Shown here piece by piece: positions 1 to 12,010 of a DNA stretch of 64,000 bases (the first letter of the stretch is position 1; each line of letters opens with the position of its first letter). The notes under the pieces are model-generated. The model saw only the letters and a program-made list of their open reading frames with translations, made no database searches and had not been told where the DNA came from. Origin of the DNA: Rhizomys pruinosus (taxonomy: Eukaryota; Chordata; Mammalia; Rodentia; Spalacidae). Location: positions 1,953,698-2,017,697 of the forward strand of contig VZQC01003035.1 in assembly GCA_009823505.1 (NCBI GenBank), in the 5' to 3' direction. A program made the translations under genes and the position numbers.

Positions 1-480
1 AGAGACCTCCTTACCTCTTTTTCATAGAACAAAGGAAAACAGGGTGGTAATGAAGTCATCCTTTAACGGTAAATTAGAGCTGACTGTTATAGAAGTAATC
101 TCTTATAAAACTGAAAAAACTGCTTTCTTTAATTGACTAATATACATAGGAACTGTAAAAAGGATTATTGTCTATTCAGAAACAAATATAATACTAAAGT
201 CTCTTTAAGTAGTTCATATAATTAATACAAGAGAGCACTGATAGCAGCAATGGATTATTCTGCCAAGGAGATGCTAGCCAGGGGACCCAAGCCCTCCCCC
301 CAAAAGGTTAAGGCTTATTGCCTGTAAACTGGGATATCTGCAAGAAAAGAGGTGGTAAGGTCGGCCCTGCTGTCAATGACCTGACATAACCATGGGAGGA
401 TTGTATCGAGATCGCACTTACAAGTATACAGTTGGTCTCTGGAATACCAGAGAGTGTTACCAAAGGCCACTGAACCAATA
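1..480. other. Unassigned flanking DNA
   Basis: No gene, SINE or clear LINE is recognised. The DNA is AT-rich with no long open frame. A short hairpin-like stretch (CTCTGG, AATA, CCAGAG) lies near 437-452. At 481 the sequence turns into the inverted-repeat arm shared with the right end, so this block is outside the duplication. Confidence 0.5.
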
Positions 481-607
481 GATCTTGGGTAGTCTTATTG
501 GAGTGAGATGATACCTTAGTGTGGTTTTAATTTCCATTTCCTTAATTATTAGCAATGTTGCACATTTTTCATGATGTTTCTCAGCAATCTTTACTTCCTT
601 CCTGGTG
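481..607 (-). repeat. LINE-1 ORF2 3' fragment (inverted-arm copy)
   Basis: On the minus strand this matches the segment at 55599-55725, which continues there into the C-terminal part of L1 ORF2. The shared stretch encodes the remnant of a conserved ORF2 peptide close to KEMEIKTTLRYHL. Here the match stops abruptly at 481, which marks the outer breakpoint of the inverted duplication. The other end abuts GA-rich array A at about 607, as on the right side. Confidence 0.8.
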
Positions 608-2283
608 AACAGGAGGAAGGAGGTGGGGGAAGAGGAACAGAAGGAGGTGGAGGTGAAAGAAAATGAGTCAGAAGATGAAGAGGAGGTATAGGAGGAGGAG
701 GAAGAGGAGGAGGAGATGAAGGAGGAGGAGGAGAAAGGAAAAAATGAGGAGGTGGAAGAGGAGAAGGAGGAGGTTGTGGAAGTGGAGGAGGAGGTGGCGG
801 AGGAAGTGGAGGATGAGGAGAAAGAAGAGAACTAGAAGGTGGAGAGGAGGAGGAGGTAGAGGAGGAAGATGAAGAGGTGGAGGAGGAAGAGGAGGAGGAA
901 GAGGAAGAGAAACAAGAGGACAAGAAGGATCCTATGAACCTACAAATATACGAAGAAGGAGGAGGTGGAGGAGGAGAAAGAGGTTGAGGAGGATGTGGAG
1001 GAGAAGGAGGTTGATGACGAGGAGGAGGTGGAGGAGGAGGTGGAAGATGAACAGGAGGAGGAATAGGAGGAAGAGGAGGAACAGGAGGAGGATGAAGAGG
1101 AAGAAGAGGCAGAAGAAGAGGACGAGGACGTGAAGGAGGAGGTGGAGGAGGAGGAGAAAGATTACTAGGATGAGGAGGATAAGGAGGAGGAGGAAGAGGA
1201 TGAGGAGGCAGATGATAATATGTGCCTACAAATCTACGAAGAAGGAGGAGGTGTACGAGGAGGAGGAATAGGAGGAGGAGGAAGTGGAAGACGAGGTGGA
1301 ATGGGAGGAGGAGCAAGAAGTGGAGAAGAATGTGGAGGAAGATGATGAAGATGAAGAGGAGGAGGAGTAGATGGAGGAGGCATAGGAGTAAGAGGAATAG
1401 GAGGATGAGTAAGAGGAAGAGGAGGAGGAATAAGAGGAGGAGGAGGAGGTGAAGAAGAGGTGGATAAAGAGGAGGAGCAAGAAGAGGATGAGGAAGTGGA
1501 AGACGAGGAGGTAGAGAAGGAGGTGTTGGAAGAGGAGGAGGATGAGGAGGAATATGAAGAAGAGGAGGAGCAGGTTGGAAAGGAGGAAGAAGAAGAGGTG
1601 GAGGAAGAAGAGGCAGGAGGAGGGAGGAAGATGAAGGGGAGGATGAGAAAGGAAGAGGGAGAGGAAGAAGAGAGGAAGATCCTATTAATCTACAAATCTA
1701 TGAAAGAGGAGGAAGAAGAAGAGGAGGAGGAGGTGGTGAAGGAGGAGGAGGCAGAAGATGAAGAGGAGGAGGTGGTAGTTAAGAAGAAGGAGGAAGATGA
1801 AGAGGAGTAGGAGGAAGAGGAAAAGGAGAATGAGTAGGAAGCTATGAACCTACAAATCTATGAAGGAGGAGGAAGAGGAGATGGAGGAGGAGGAAGAGGA
1901 GGAGTTGGTGGAGGAAGACGAAAAGGAAGAGGAGGAGGAGGAGGTGGAAGAAGATGAGTCAGAAGACAAAGAGGAGGAGGAGGAACAGGGGGAGGAGGAA
2001 GAAGAGGAGGAGGAGGTGAAGGAGGAAGTCGAGGAGGAGAAAGAAGAAAATGAGGAGGTGGAAGAGGAGGAGGAGGAGCTTGTGGAAGAGGAGAAGTAGG
2101 TGGAGGAGGAGGTGGAAGAAGAGGAGAAAGAAGAAGAGGCAGAGGTGGAGGAGGAGGAAGACTAAGAGGCAGAGGAAGAAGAGGACGAAGTGGAAGAGGA
2201 AGAGGAGTAGGAGGATCCTATGAACCTACAAATCTACGAATGAGGAGGAGGTGGAGGAGGAGAAAGAGGTGCAGGAGTATGTG
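608..2283 (+). repeat. GA-rich array A (polypurine satellite, purines on + strand)
   Basis: Almost pure A/G on the + strand, mostly GGA, GAA and GAG triplets, with very few pyrimidines except at five motif copies near 927, 1216, 1680, 1841 and 2216. These motifs read CCTATGAACC then TACAAATCTACGAA in the GA direction. Their order and spacing mirror the copies at 55279, 54983, 54500, 54381 and 53989 on the right, each pair summing to about 56.2 kb. Open frames here encode Glu-rich or Arg-rich runs and are judged non-coding. Confidence 0.93.
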
Positions 2284-2752
2284 GAGTGAGCAACAAAAAA
2301 TGACTCTGGAGATCTGGTTAAGAGTTTGTACTAGGATTTGGCATACAACTTACTATTGATTTGAACCCTTAAAAATAGTGATAAGATCTCGCTGATTGCT
2401 CACAACTGCTTCAGAACCTAAAACTTTTTCCAAAAATATTTTGAAAAGTGAAAAGATGTAAGAACATCAAGAAAAAAAAAACGTGGTGCTTTGTCTGTTT
2501 TGGCATGAGCCTTAGAACCTTGACATCACAGTGGGCACTCACCATGACTACTGCTGAATCCCTCACACTTCAGTGGTTGGTTTGCCAGCTGAGGTAACGA
2601 TTTTTGGTCTTTAGTGCCAAGGACAAAGAAAAATTCATTCCATTGAGACTTCCCAATCAAGGCTTCACTGGAAAAGGTATTCTTCCAATAGGTATCTCAT
2701 GATAGACTGGTGGGTTTCAGGAAGCCTTCTGTCTTGTTTAGTTGCTGTCATG
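2284..2752. repeat. Single-copy part of the outer inverted arm (left)
   Basis: Non-repetitive sequence that matches 53468-53945 in reverse complement over its whole length, with scattered substitutions and few indels. I estimate 85-90% identity by eye. No coding potential is evident. It supports an old, real inverted duplication rather than a sequencing fold-back. Confidence 0.85.
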
Positions 2753-3031
2753 TGAATTAATTCTTTTTTGTTTTAAAACAATTTTTAAATTAATTTCTGT
2801 ATGTGTTTGAATGTACTGTCTGCATGCAAGTCTGTGCACCCGTGTCGTGCAATGCCGCAGAGGTCAGAAGACAGCGTCAGATTCCCCTGGAACTGGAGTT
2901 CTCCTGGAATTGGAGTTTCAGACGGTTCTCGGCGTCCATGTGGGTACTGGAGATCAAACCCGGGTCCTCTGTAAGAGTGGTCTGCGCTCTTAACTGCTTG
3001 GCCATCTCTCCAGCCCCATGAACTAATTCTT
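2753..3031 (-). mobile_element. B2 SINE with target-site duplication
   Basis: The B2 body (about 2766-3018) ends with CCATCTCTCCAGCCCC, the complement of the usual B2 start. It carries the complements of the tRNA-derived promoter region and an A-rich tail seen as T-rich DNA at 2761-2800. TGAATTAATTCTT at 2753-2765 and TGAACTAATTCTT at 3019-3031 look like the target-site duplication. The partner arm lacks this B2 but has an L1 piece at the equivalent position. Confidence 0.88.
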
Positions 3032-3215
3032 AACTTCGATAACTGGCTTCACGAAAAGCAGTGAATGTTGCAGATGTTTAGTCCTGGTCCACTCAGGAAT
3101 GCAGACTTTGTACTCCAAGGAGAAATAAGCTCTAGACTACTTAGGAGATCCATGTCTGTAACACTATATACATTCTTGTCCTAGTTATGAGAGAGTTTTT
3201 CTGTTCTGCTCAGTC
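3032..3215. repeat. Continuation of the outer inverted arm (left)
   Basis: Matches 52921-53110 in reverse complement, from the target site of the B2 to the sequence CTGTTCTGCTCAG. The match ends at about 3215. On the right side the equivalent point abuts CT-rich array C directly. Confidence 0.82.
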
Positions 3216-4271
3216 TAGCTGTTTTATCAACCTGTGACCACAAAGGTGTGTAGGGAAGGGGTCAGACTTCACTGAACATCTATGAAATCTCGTTTCCAAA
3301 TTTTGGTAACGGTGTAGCATATGACTTTGGCATTCCATGCCACTGCTGCCAGTGTGGTGGACAGAGTCCCTCCCAATCATCAAATCTTCCTGACTTCTCA
3401 CTGTGACACCTCTCTCACCGTGTATGGAAAGCACACTGATTTTAAAGGTCTCCTTATAAAGTTGCACCAATTTTTCAGGTGGTAATGTAAATGACCTGAA
3501 ATGATGTAAATGACTACTATTACCAGTAACCTCCATGTAGCAACTGCAGTGGCCAATTCTCAAGTGTCATGCCACAGGCCTTCACTTTATGAAACATTTT
3601 AAATGGATCTTTACTTTCACCAGAGCCTCTCAACTTTCGGCAATTTTCTTCTCCTGTAAGACAGCTGACAGTGTGTTTGATGCTTTCTTCTTTTCCTCAT
3701 AAGTAAGTGTTATCTAGTCCAGCATCTTGAATGTGTCTCTGTACAGCTTTCTAAGTGACCCCACTTTTCTGCTATGTTTAAACACTGTGTAAACTGAATG
3801 GTGTTCTGATTGAAAAATTGAGGTAATATTCTCACATCATGTGACGCTGGAAATTGAGTATTCATCTCTATCTCCTAAATGAACCTCTGTCTATCTCTTC
3901 AATTAGCTTTTGACCTGAAGCAGGAAAAGCTTTTCTCCTAAGATGGAAGCAGGTGAAGAGACAGTTACATCATCAACAGGTGACATCTACCTACCCATGC
4001 TGGTCCATGGCCCTGTGGAATTGAGAAGAGGGTGGTGAAAGAAGAAGAGACAACTCTTCTTATTCAGTGATGTTTTGACTGTGTCTAATAGCTCATATGT
4101 GTTTACCATTTCATTATTGTGAATGAATGACTTTTCACTAGCACTTACTGCACAAAACTCCAGAGTTTCTGTTTGTTTGGCAAAAGTATTATTTTCAATT
4201 TGTTGAGGAAGAATTGGTGAGGGTCCTGTTCAGCCATTGTCTCCATGGTGAATACAATCAAGAACCAAGAA
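3216..4271. other. Intergenic DNA, including an unassigned open frame
   Basis: Single-copy DNA with no recognised repeat. A minus-strand open frame of 117 codons spans 3210-3563. It has mixed composition (Cys, His, Ser and Leu scattered) with no domain, signal or promoter context that I recognise. The minus strand further on (3600-3780) holds short interrupted frames, for example one containing KLYRDTFKMLD, so an old processed pseudogene is possible but not shown. No function is assigned. Confidence 0.4.
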
Positions 4272-4385
4272 CAGGCGTTGGGTGTTGTGGCACATGCCTG
4301 CAATGTGGTAAGCTGACTCAGGAGGATTGCAGGCTTGAGGCCCCTTTGCAATTCATAGTGAGACACTTATTCTCAAAAAGGGAAA
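4272..4385 (+). mobile_element. Diverged SINE (B1- or B4-like)
   Basis: Begins with GTTGGGTGTTGTGGCACATG, keeps CACATGCCTG, a GAGGATTGCAGGC-like centre and a final run resembling TCTCAAAAAG. It is clearly SINE-like but too diverged to place in a subfamily. Confidence 0.6.
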
Positions 4386-5490
4386 CATAAACATGTGATA
4401 GGCAGGGCCTGCTTGCTTGTTGCTTAAGAACAAATGGCAGAAGTCATATTAGCAATTTCAGAGTGTGACGAGTGCTGAAAAGGGGTTGCTCATCTGTGTA
4501 TCTGAGCTGATATCATTAAAGAGTAGGTCAAGGAAAAAGAGCAGTCACCATTTCCAGACTATGCAGAGCAAACAGCAGGCATGAATTGGTTGCATTTGCG
4601 GGTCCTGAAGGAATGACACAGGAAAAACTACTGTGACTGAACTCTAATCCCTAGGGGTGGTGTCAGGTTATGACCATGGTAAATGCTTCAGGAATCTAGA
4701 CACACAGGATCTCCATAGGTCATTGTAATGGTTGAGATATTGGTCTGAAGAGATTTAAGTAAAGTAGTAACCAGATCAATTAAACATTTTAAGGGGTTTT
4801 ATTTTCTAGCCAATTAAATAATGGATTAGAGGACAGCAGCAGTGAATCAGGCCACCCAGTTAGCTCATCAATGGACAATACTCCTCATGACCCACCTCAG
4901 AAGTGGCAGGGAAAAGAAAAGACAGAGACAACATATTTGGAATACATTTTGGAGATATGGAATTGGGTACACATTCCCCTCAACCAGGAATACAGTCACC
5001 ACAGATTCCCAGCATAGACAATGGTGGCTGCTTAGTGTCTGATGGCAGACGGATGGATTGAATTGACTGTCCTGGACATCTGTTTACATGTGCATCTCTG
5101 TTGGCATTTTTATGAGCTGGCATGAAGGACAGAGGCTAATTCAACAAACAGTAACACTCACTAGCTTTTCAGGAATTTTCTCTGCAGTTCTCACGTGGCA
5201 CTGAGATATGGGATATAATAAGTAGCCATTTAAGTTAAAACTAATTTGGTAAATTCATCTAATCAGAGTGACAAGGCCATCAGTGTGATTCATTAGGGCC
5301 TGTAACCATAGTGCTGTTACACTGAGCATCTACACACCTCAACTTGTCTCATCCTCTGTATTCAGGCTTTGTTCAACACCACCTGCTCTTTTGAGGATAT
5401 GTACGTGGGGTGATACAGACGAAGGCTGCTCTATTCTTTAGGAGGAATTGGTCTAGCATTGTGCAGTTTCTCCCATATTAATAACTAACT
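4386..5490. other. Intergenic DNA, nothing recognised
   Basis: AT-moderate single-copy DNA without a recognisable repeat or gene. Open frames are short and lack codon-like composition. The 66-codon plus-strand frame at 4842-5042 has no recognisable features. Confidence 0.45.
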
Positions 5491-5700
5491 TGGGCTGAAG
5501 GGATGTCTCATTATTTAACACTGTTGCTGCTCTTACAGAAGACTGGAGTTTGGTCCTCAACACCAACTCTGGCTGTACAGAGGTGCTTATAACTCCACCT
5601 TCAAGGGATAGACACTCTCTCTTAGGCTTCCAGGGCACACAAACACATGTGGCATATGTTCTCACATAGACATGAATTGAAAAGTCATAACAAAGTAAAC
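5491..5700 (+). mobile_element. Diverged B2 SINE
   Basis: Follows the B2 layout: GGGCTGAAGGGATGTCTCA, a TGCTCTTACAGA A/B-box region, a GGTCCTCAACACC segment and a final CATAGACATG. Substitutions are numerous, so this is an older copy than the one at 7075. Confidence 0.75.
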
Positions 5701-7074
5701 AGTGATACAGCTTGATCATCTATTCAGGGAAAATAAATCCTTGAAGATAAAGCATGAAATTCCTCTGAGTGAGCTGTGGATGGCTGACTATTTGGACATA
5801 GTAGAGGATGGCCACAAGGATGCAGAGAAGTCCATCCTTCTCTTTTGGCCTGTGTAGAACTTCATGGCTACATTTCCATAAGACCTGCTGCTGGGTGGGG
5901 GGTGGTGCGTGTGAGCTGGTTGTGAACATACGGGGTCATCTTCATTCTGTCTAGTACACTTGAAAAATGGAAACAATTTTCCCAGAACATTTTGAAAAAT
6001 AGGACTTTGTTTGTACCTGTTTGTGCATGGTCTAACACACACTCTCCTGCCCAAACCTCAGCCATTATCACAGAATCAACTCATGAATGCCTATCATGAA
6101 GTCTCCAAGTGTGTCAACTTACTAACTGCCAAGACACCGCTGCTGACTTGGGGAAAACATTTCCAGAGCTTTAGGAGGAAGTTCGTGTGTGTGTCATTAT
6201 TGACATACCCTGGTTTCCCTTGCAGATTTCCATGAAGCTGACCTGTTTCTTACTGCTTACTATTTCTCCCACCAATCATGAGAAAAGAAGCAGTTCTTGT
6301 TGGGACATATAAAGTGTTTCACAAGATCTTAAACAAGAAACTTAAACATGAGATGGTGAAATGTGGAAATCACATTTATGCAATTAGAATACTTAGGATC
6401 CTGTTAAATAAGTATTACACACTCCTAACAATGCCTGTTAACATGTACTTTTGATGTTTGCTATATCACTTTTGTAATCTGGTATACTCTATACTACTAT
6501 ACAGTATTATACCAGTTTTGTACAGTCTAACCTTCCTCTTTTTACATTACAGTTCTTCAGAACGAAAAGAACAGTGGCGTTATATCCTTCAGAGGTATTT
6601 TTCCTATGATCATATTTTAATTCTTTAGTGACAAAACAGTGTCAGTCCCTGCAATCCAATGAGTACAGGCTGTGCCTCCTTTTTATTAGTAGAAAAAAGT
6701 TCAGCTGTCTTTAAGTGTACTCTAAGTTCTCTAGTTGACACACAGAGCTGTTTATTCCTGAGGAAGCTGTGGCTGCCATTCTCACCATGTCGTAATCCCT
6801 GCCTCTCTATAGAATCAAACAGTATTCTACAGGCAGAGATAGGACTCCATCAATGCGGGTTATTGTACCATGCACATTCAAACAAATGCTGTTTCTTCCT
6901 CTCCTTGATTCTGAGTTGTTAACCTCTCTCGTGAAGGCTGCCTCTGCTTCCTAATCTCACAGTTCAGGGCAAGCTTCTGTCTACAGGATCATGATTTATT
7001 CTCTGGAATACTTTTCCATATTTCCCCATCTCTAATTCATATTTCTAATTTCATATGATTCCATTAAAAAAATA
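5701..7074. other. Intergenic DNA, nothing recognised
   Basis: Single-copy sequence. Short open frames on both strands (60-90 codons) overlap one another and show no family resemblance. No repeat family was recognised. Confidence 0.45.
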
Positions 7075-7258
7075 AGGGCTGGAGAGATGTCTCAGCATTT
7101 AAGAACAGTTTCTGCTCTTGCAGAGTATCTGGGTTCATTTCCCAGCACCCACATGGCAGCTAACAGCTTTCTGCAATTCCATTTGCAGGGGATCTGACAG
7201 GGATGAATTTACACACATGCAGGCAGTACACTCATACACACAAAATAATAATAATAAA
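7075..7258 (+). mobile_element. B2 SINE
   Basis: Starts GGGCTGGAGAGATGTCTCAG, includes TGCTCTTGCAGAG and CCAGCACCCACATGG, and ends in a CATACACA stretch followed by (AAT)n. The central part is somewhat shortened relative to full B2. Confidence 0.88.
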
Positions 7259-8333
7259 TTACTAAAAAAGGTGGAAATATTAAGACAAATGATTAACTTG
7301 AAAATAAGTTACAGGCTAACTTATTTTCCTTTTTTGTGCTTTTATTGTACTTGACCAGATCCATTAATCAAGCTAAGGAGAAGGGCAACAGTAGGAGTAT
7401 TACACTGGAGATATTCCTTGAGGACATCCTGAGCTCTGCCCGTGTGTGTGTATATTAAAACCAAAATGGCATTTCAATCTCCTGAGAACAGCAGAGAGAG
7501 GCAGGATGGGCAGCAAAGGGAGAGCGAAGGGAGGGTAGAGAGACAGAGAGGAAGAGAGCACAAAAAGAGATTGAGAATCAACAGAGTACTCTGTGTAAAA
7601 TGTATACATATATGTCTGGATACATACGTGTTGCTGCATATGTAAAAAGTGCTAAGTAATATGACGTAAACCGTGTTAGTTGCAGGTGCTATGCTTAGAA
7701 GAAATATTTCATTTTCCATCATAAAAAAATGAGGAGGGATGTGGTGACAATGTCAATTTACCAACCAAATACTTCTTATTAGAATTAAACAGTTCCCCAA
7801 TTCTCACTGCTTACACATATAATTATTGTTGTTTTTACTACTTTTGATTTATTTTGAAATTTTGTATCCATTTGGATATATAGTGGATCATAATAAGGAA
7901 ATTTCAAACAAGGGAGTACATAGCTTAACATACAGTGCCCAAATTCTCCTGGTTGGTAGATGCATGCCTGTTTGGCTTCCTGCTGTACTCTGTTTCTGTG
8001 ACTGTCTTTCTCTACCTTTTTGTCCATCTCTTTCAGAATGTCAGCTACATAACCATGACGCTGTGTCTTTAACTCCTTCTATGGATCCTAGGCATAAGGA
8101 TACCTTTCATGTAACCAGGGTTCAGTAATCAACCATTAACAATTTCACATTGGATTGTCTGTGTGTGTAAGCGTTTTTTAGGGTCATGTTATGTAATAGA
8201 AAACATTGTGGTCAAGACTTGTGCTCTACATATGTATTAACATTTCCTGAAAGTCATCTTTGCTTTTGGAGAGTGAAAGGTGAATTGAAAATAACTAATT
8301 GTGTAATCATGTGTTTTCAAATTAGTATTTCAT
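7259..8333. other. Intergenic DNA with a short purine-rich patch
   Basis: No gene recognised. Bases 7490-7570 are rich in GA (AGAGAGAGGCAGG and similar), a minor purine tract unlike the main arrays. The remainder is AT-rich single-copy DNA. Confidence 0.45.
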
Positions 8334-8510
8334 ACTCTCTGCATTTTTTTTTTTGGTCTTTTCGAGACAGGGTCTCCCTGTAGCCCCAGCTGTCCTGGAA
8401 CTCACATTGTAGACCAGGCTGGCCTTGAACTCACAAAGATCCGCCTGCCTCTGCCTCCCAAGTGCTAGGATTAAAGGCGTGCGCCACCACGCCCGGCACT
8501 CTCTGCATTT
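8334..8510 (-). mobile_element. B1 SINE with perfect 13-bp target-site duplication
   Basis: The B1 body is about 8347-8497 on the minus strand, from a T-run and GAGACAGGGTCTCCCTGTAG to CACCACGCCCGGC. ACTCTCTGCATTT occurs at 8334-8346 and again at 8498-8510, a perfect target-site duplication, so this is a relatively young insertion. Confidence 0.95.
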
Positions 8511-8670
8511 ATACAGCCTTTATATGTGACAGCAACAAATCTGGAAACAGTGAATAATATTATCCAGAAGTTACTTTCTGGAGATCACCCGAGAACAGCT
8601 GAAGCATGGGCAGGTAGGTAGGTAGGAGCGGGGTGCTTCAGCAAGGTTGATTGTAGTTTGACTTAATCTA

Positions 8671-8778
8671 GGAAGAGGAAAAGGAGGTGGAAGAGGAGGA
8701 GGAGGAGAAAAATGTGGGGGAGGACGAGGAAGACGAAGAGGAGGAGAAGGACGTGAAGGAGGAGGAGGAAGATGAACT

Positions 8779-8811
<33 letters not shown>

Positions 8812-11800
8812 GGAGGAACAGGAGGAAGAGGAGGAACAGGTGGAGGAGGAAGACGATGAGGATGTGGAAGTGGAGGAGTAGGAGGCAGAGGATGAAGAGG
8901 AGGATGAGGAATAGGAGTAGGAGGAAGAGGAAGAAAAGAGGAAGAGGACGAGATGGAGGAGGAGGAAGACAAAGAGGGGGAGGAGGTGGTGGAAAAGGAG
9001 GAGGAGGTGGAGGAGGATGAAGATGAAGAGGACAGAGAAGAGGAAGAGGAGGAGGTGGAGTAAGACGAAGAAGAGGAGGAGTAAGAGGAGGAGGAGTAGT
9101 AGTAGGAGGAGGAGGTACAAGAGTATGAGGCTGAAGATGAAGAGGAGTAGGAGGAATAGGAGGAGGAGGAAGAGGAAGAAAAAGAGGAAGAGGAGGAAAA
9201 GGTGGTGGATGAGGAAGTGGTGGAGGAGAAAATGAAGAGGAGGAGGAGGAAGATGAAGGGGAGGAAGTGGAGGAGGAGGAGGAAGAGGATCCTATGCACC
9301 TACAAATATACCAAAGAGGAGGTGGAGGAGTAGGAGCAATAGGAGGAGGAGGGAGAGGAGGATGAGGTGGAAGGGGACGAGGAGTAAGAGGTGGAGGATG
9401 ATGTCGACGAGGAGGAGGATGGAGAGCAACAGGAGGAATAGGTCAAGGAGGTATAGGAGGAAGAGGAATAGGAGGATTAGGAAGAGGAAGAAGAGGAGTA
9501 ATACGAGGAGGAGGAGGAGGTGAAGAAGGAGGAGGATGAGGAGGAGGAGAAAGAAGAGGAGGAGGAGGAAGAGGAGGAGTTAGAGGAGGAGAAGTTGGAA
9601 GATGAGGAGGAGGAAGAAAAGGAGAATGATGAAGAATAGGAGGAAGAGGAGGATGAGGTGGAGAAGGAGGTAAAGGAGGAAGACGATGAAAGGAGGACGA
9701 GGAGGAGGGAAGAGGATGGTGTAAGGTGAAGGCGAGGAGGAGAAAGAGAAGGAGGGAGAGAAAGAAGAGGAGGAGGATCCAATTAAAATACAAATCTAAG
9801 AAGGAGGGAGATGAAGAGGAGGAGAATGTGGAGGAGGAGGAGGTAGAGGAGGAGGAGGTGGAAAACGAAGAGGAAGATGATGTGGAGGACTAAGAGGAGG
9901 AGGAAGGACCTATGAACCTACAAATCTACGAAGAGGAGGAAGAGAAGTAGGAGGTGGAGGAGGAGGAAGACTTAGAGGAAGAGGAGGAGGAGATGGAAGA
10001 GGAGGTGGATGAGGAGCAAGAGGAAGACAAAGAGGAGAAGGAGGTGGAGGAGGAAGTGGAAGAGGAGGAGAATGAATAGGAGGGGGAGGAAGAGGAGGTG
10101 GAGGAGGAGGACAACAGGGAAGATATAGAGTTGGAGGAGGAGGAAGAGGAGGAGCTATAGGAGGAGGAGGTGGAGGAGGAAGAGCAGGTGGAGGAGGAGA
10201 AGGAATATGAAGAGGAGGAAGACAACGAGGGGGTGGAGGAGGAGGAGGAATATGAAGAGGAGGAGGAGGAAGAGTAGGAGGAGGTGGAAGTGGAGGAGTA
10301 GGAGTAGGAAGAGGTGGAGGATGAGGAGGAAGATGAAAAGGAGGAGGAGGAGTAGGTGAAAGAGGATGAGGCAGAAGACGAAGGGGAGGAGGAATAGGAG
10401 CAGGAGGAGGAAGAGGAGGAGGAAAGGGAGGAGGAAGACGAAGGAGAGGAGGTGTAGGTGGAGGATGAGAATAGGAGGAGGAGGAAAAGGAGGAGGTGGT
10501 AGAAGGGGAGGGGAGCAAGAGTTGGGGGAAGATGTGGAGGAGGAATAGAAAGAGGAGGAGCAGGTGGAGGAGGTGGAAGAAGAGGAGCAGGAAGAAGAAT
10601 AGGAGGAAGAGGAGGAATATGAGGATTTGGAAGAGGAACAAGAGGAGAAAGAAGAGGAGGCAGAGGGGTTGAAGAAGGATGTGGATGAGGAGGAGAAAGA
10701 AGAGGAGGACGAGATGGAAGAGGAGGAGGTAGAGGAGGAGGATTTGGAAGAGGAGGAGGAATACAAGTAAAAGAAGGAAGAATAGGAGGAAGAGGAGGAG
10801 GAGGTGGAGGAGGAGGCAGGAAGAGGGAGGAAAATGAAAGGGAGTAGGAGAAAGAGGAGGAGGGAGAGGAAGAAAAGAGGAGGATCCTATTAACCTACAA
10901 ATCTATGAAGGAGGAGGAAGATGAAGAGGAGGAGGAGGAGATGGAGGAGGAGGTATAAGAGGAGGAGGAGGAAAACGAAGAGGAAGATTAGGAGGAGGAG
11001 GAAGAGGAGGAGTAAGAACCTATGAACCTAAAAGACTATGAAGGAGGAAGAAGAGAATGAGTAGGAGGTGGAGGAGGAAGAAGGTGAAGAGGAAGAGGAG
11101 GAGGAGCTGGAGGAGGAGGTAGATGAGGAGCAGGAGGAAGACAATGAGGAGAAGGAGGTGGTGGAGGAGGAAGAGGAAGAGCAGGAGAAGGAATAGAAAG
11201 AGGGAGGAAGAGTAGGTGTAGGAGGAGGAGGACAATGAAGATAGACAAGGAGGAGGAGGAAGAGGAGGAGCTATAGGAGGAGGAGGTGGAGGAGGAAGAG
11301 CAGGTGGAGGAAGTGATGGAATATGAAGAGGAGCAGAAGGAAGACGAAGAGGAGATGGAGGATGAGGAGGATTATGAAGAGGAGGAGGTGGAAGAGGAGG
11401 AGGTGGAAGTGGAGGAGTAGGAGTAGGAGGAGGTGGAGGAGGAGGAGGAAGACGAAGAGGAGGAGGAGGTGGAAGAGGATGAGGTGGAAGACGAATAGGA
11501 GGAGGAGGAATAGGAGGAGGAGGAAGAGGAAGAGGAGGAGGAAGAGGAAGAGAAGGAGGAAGAGGATGAGAAGGTGGTGGAGGAGGAGGTGGCGGAGAAG
11601 ACAAAGAGGAGGAGAAGGAAGGGGAGGAGGAATACGAACAGGAAGAGGTGGAGGGGGAGTAAGGCAAAGGAGAGGAAGAGGCAGTGGAGGAGGCAGGAGG
11701 AGGGAGGAAGACGAAGGGGAGGAGGAGAAAGATGAGGAGGAAGAGCCTATGAACCTACAAATCTGTGAAGGAGGAGGAAGAGAAGGAGGTGGAGGAAGAG

Positions 11801-12010
11801 GAGGAGGAGCAAGAAGAAAAGGAGAAGGAGGAAGAGGAGGAAGAAGAGGAGGAGGTACAGGAGGAGGTGAAGTAGGAAGTGGTGGTGGAGTAGGAGAAGG
11901 AATATGAAGAGGAGGAGTAAGACAAAAAGGAGGTGGAGGAGGAAGAGGAGGAATATGAAGAGGAGGAAGTAGAGTAGGAGGAGGTGGAGGATGAAGAGGA
12001 AGACGAAGAT
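8671..12010 (+). repeat. GA-rich array B, first segment
   Basis: Polypurine on the + strand, built from GGA/GAA/GAG triplets. Spacer-motif copies lie near 9291, 9779, 9909, 10886, 11019 and 11745. A unit of about 1.1 kb is duplicated within it: DNA after the motif at 9909 is closely paralleled after 11019, including a shared GGAGGAGCTATAGGAGG segment. The unit from 9909 to 10886 reads as the inverse of 42107 to 41128. The array is broken at 12010 by an LTR-like insertion. Confidence 0.92.

Noticed and set aside
591..2099. Pro/Leu/Ser-rich, Arg-rich and Glu-rich open frames in array A (the same types recur in B, C and D)
   Set aside because: All six frames of the triplet repeat give long single-residue runs. 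Frames are interrupted at non-homologous places between arms A and D, which argues against selection on any of them.
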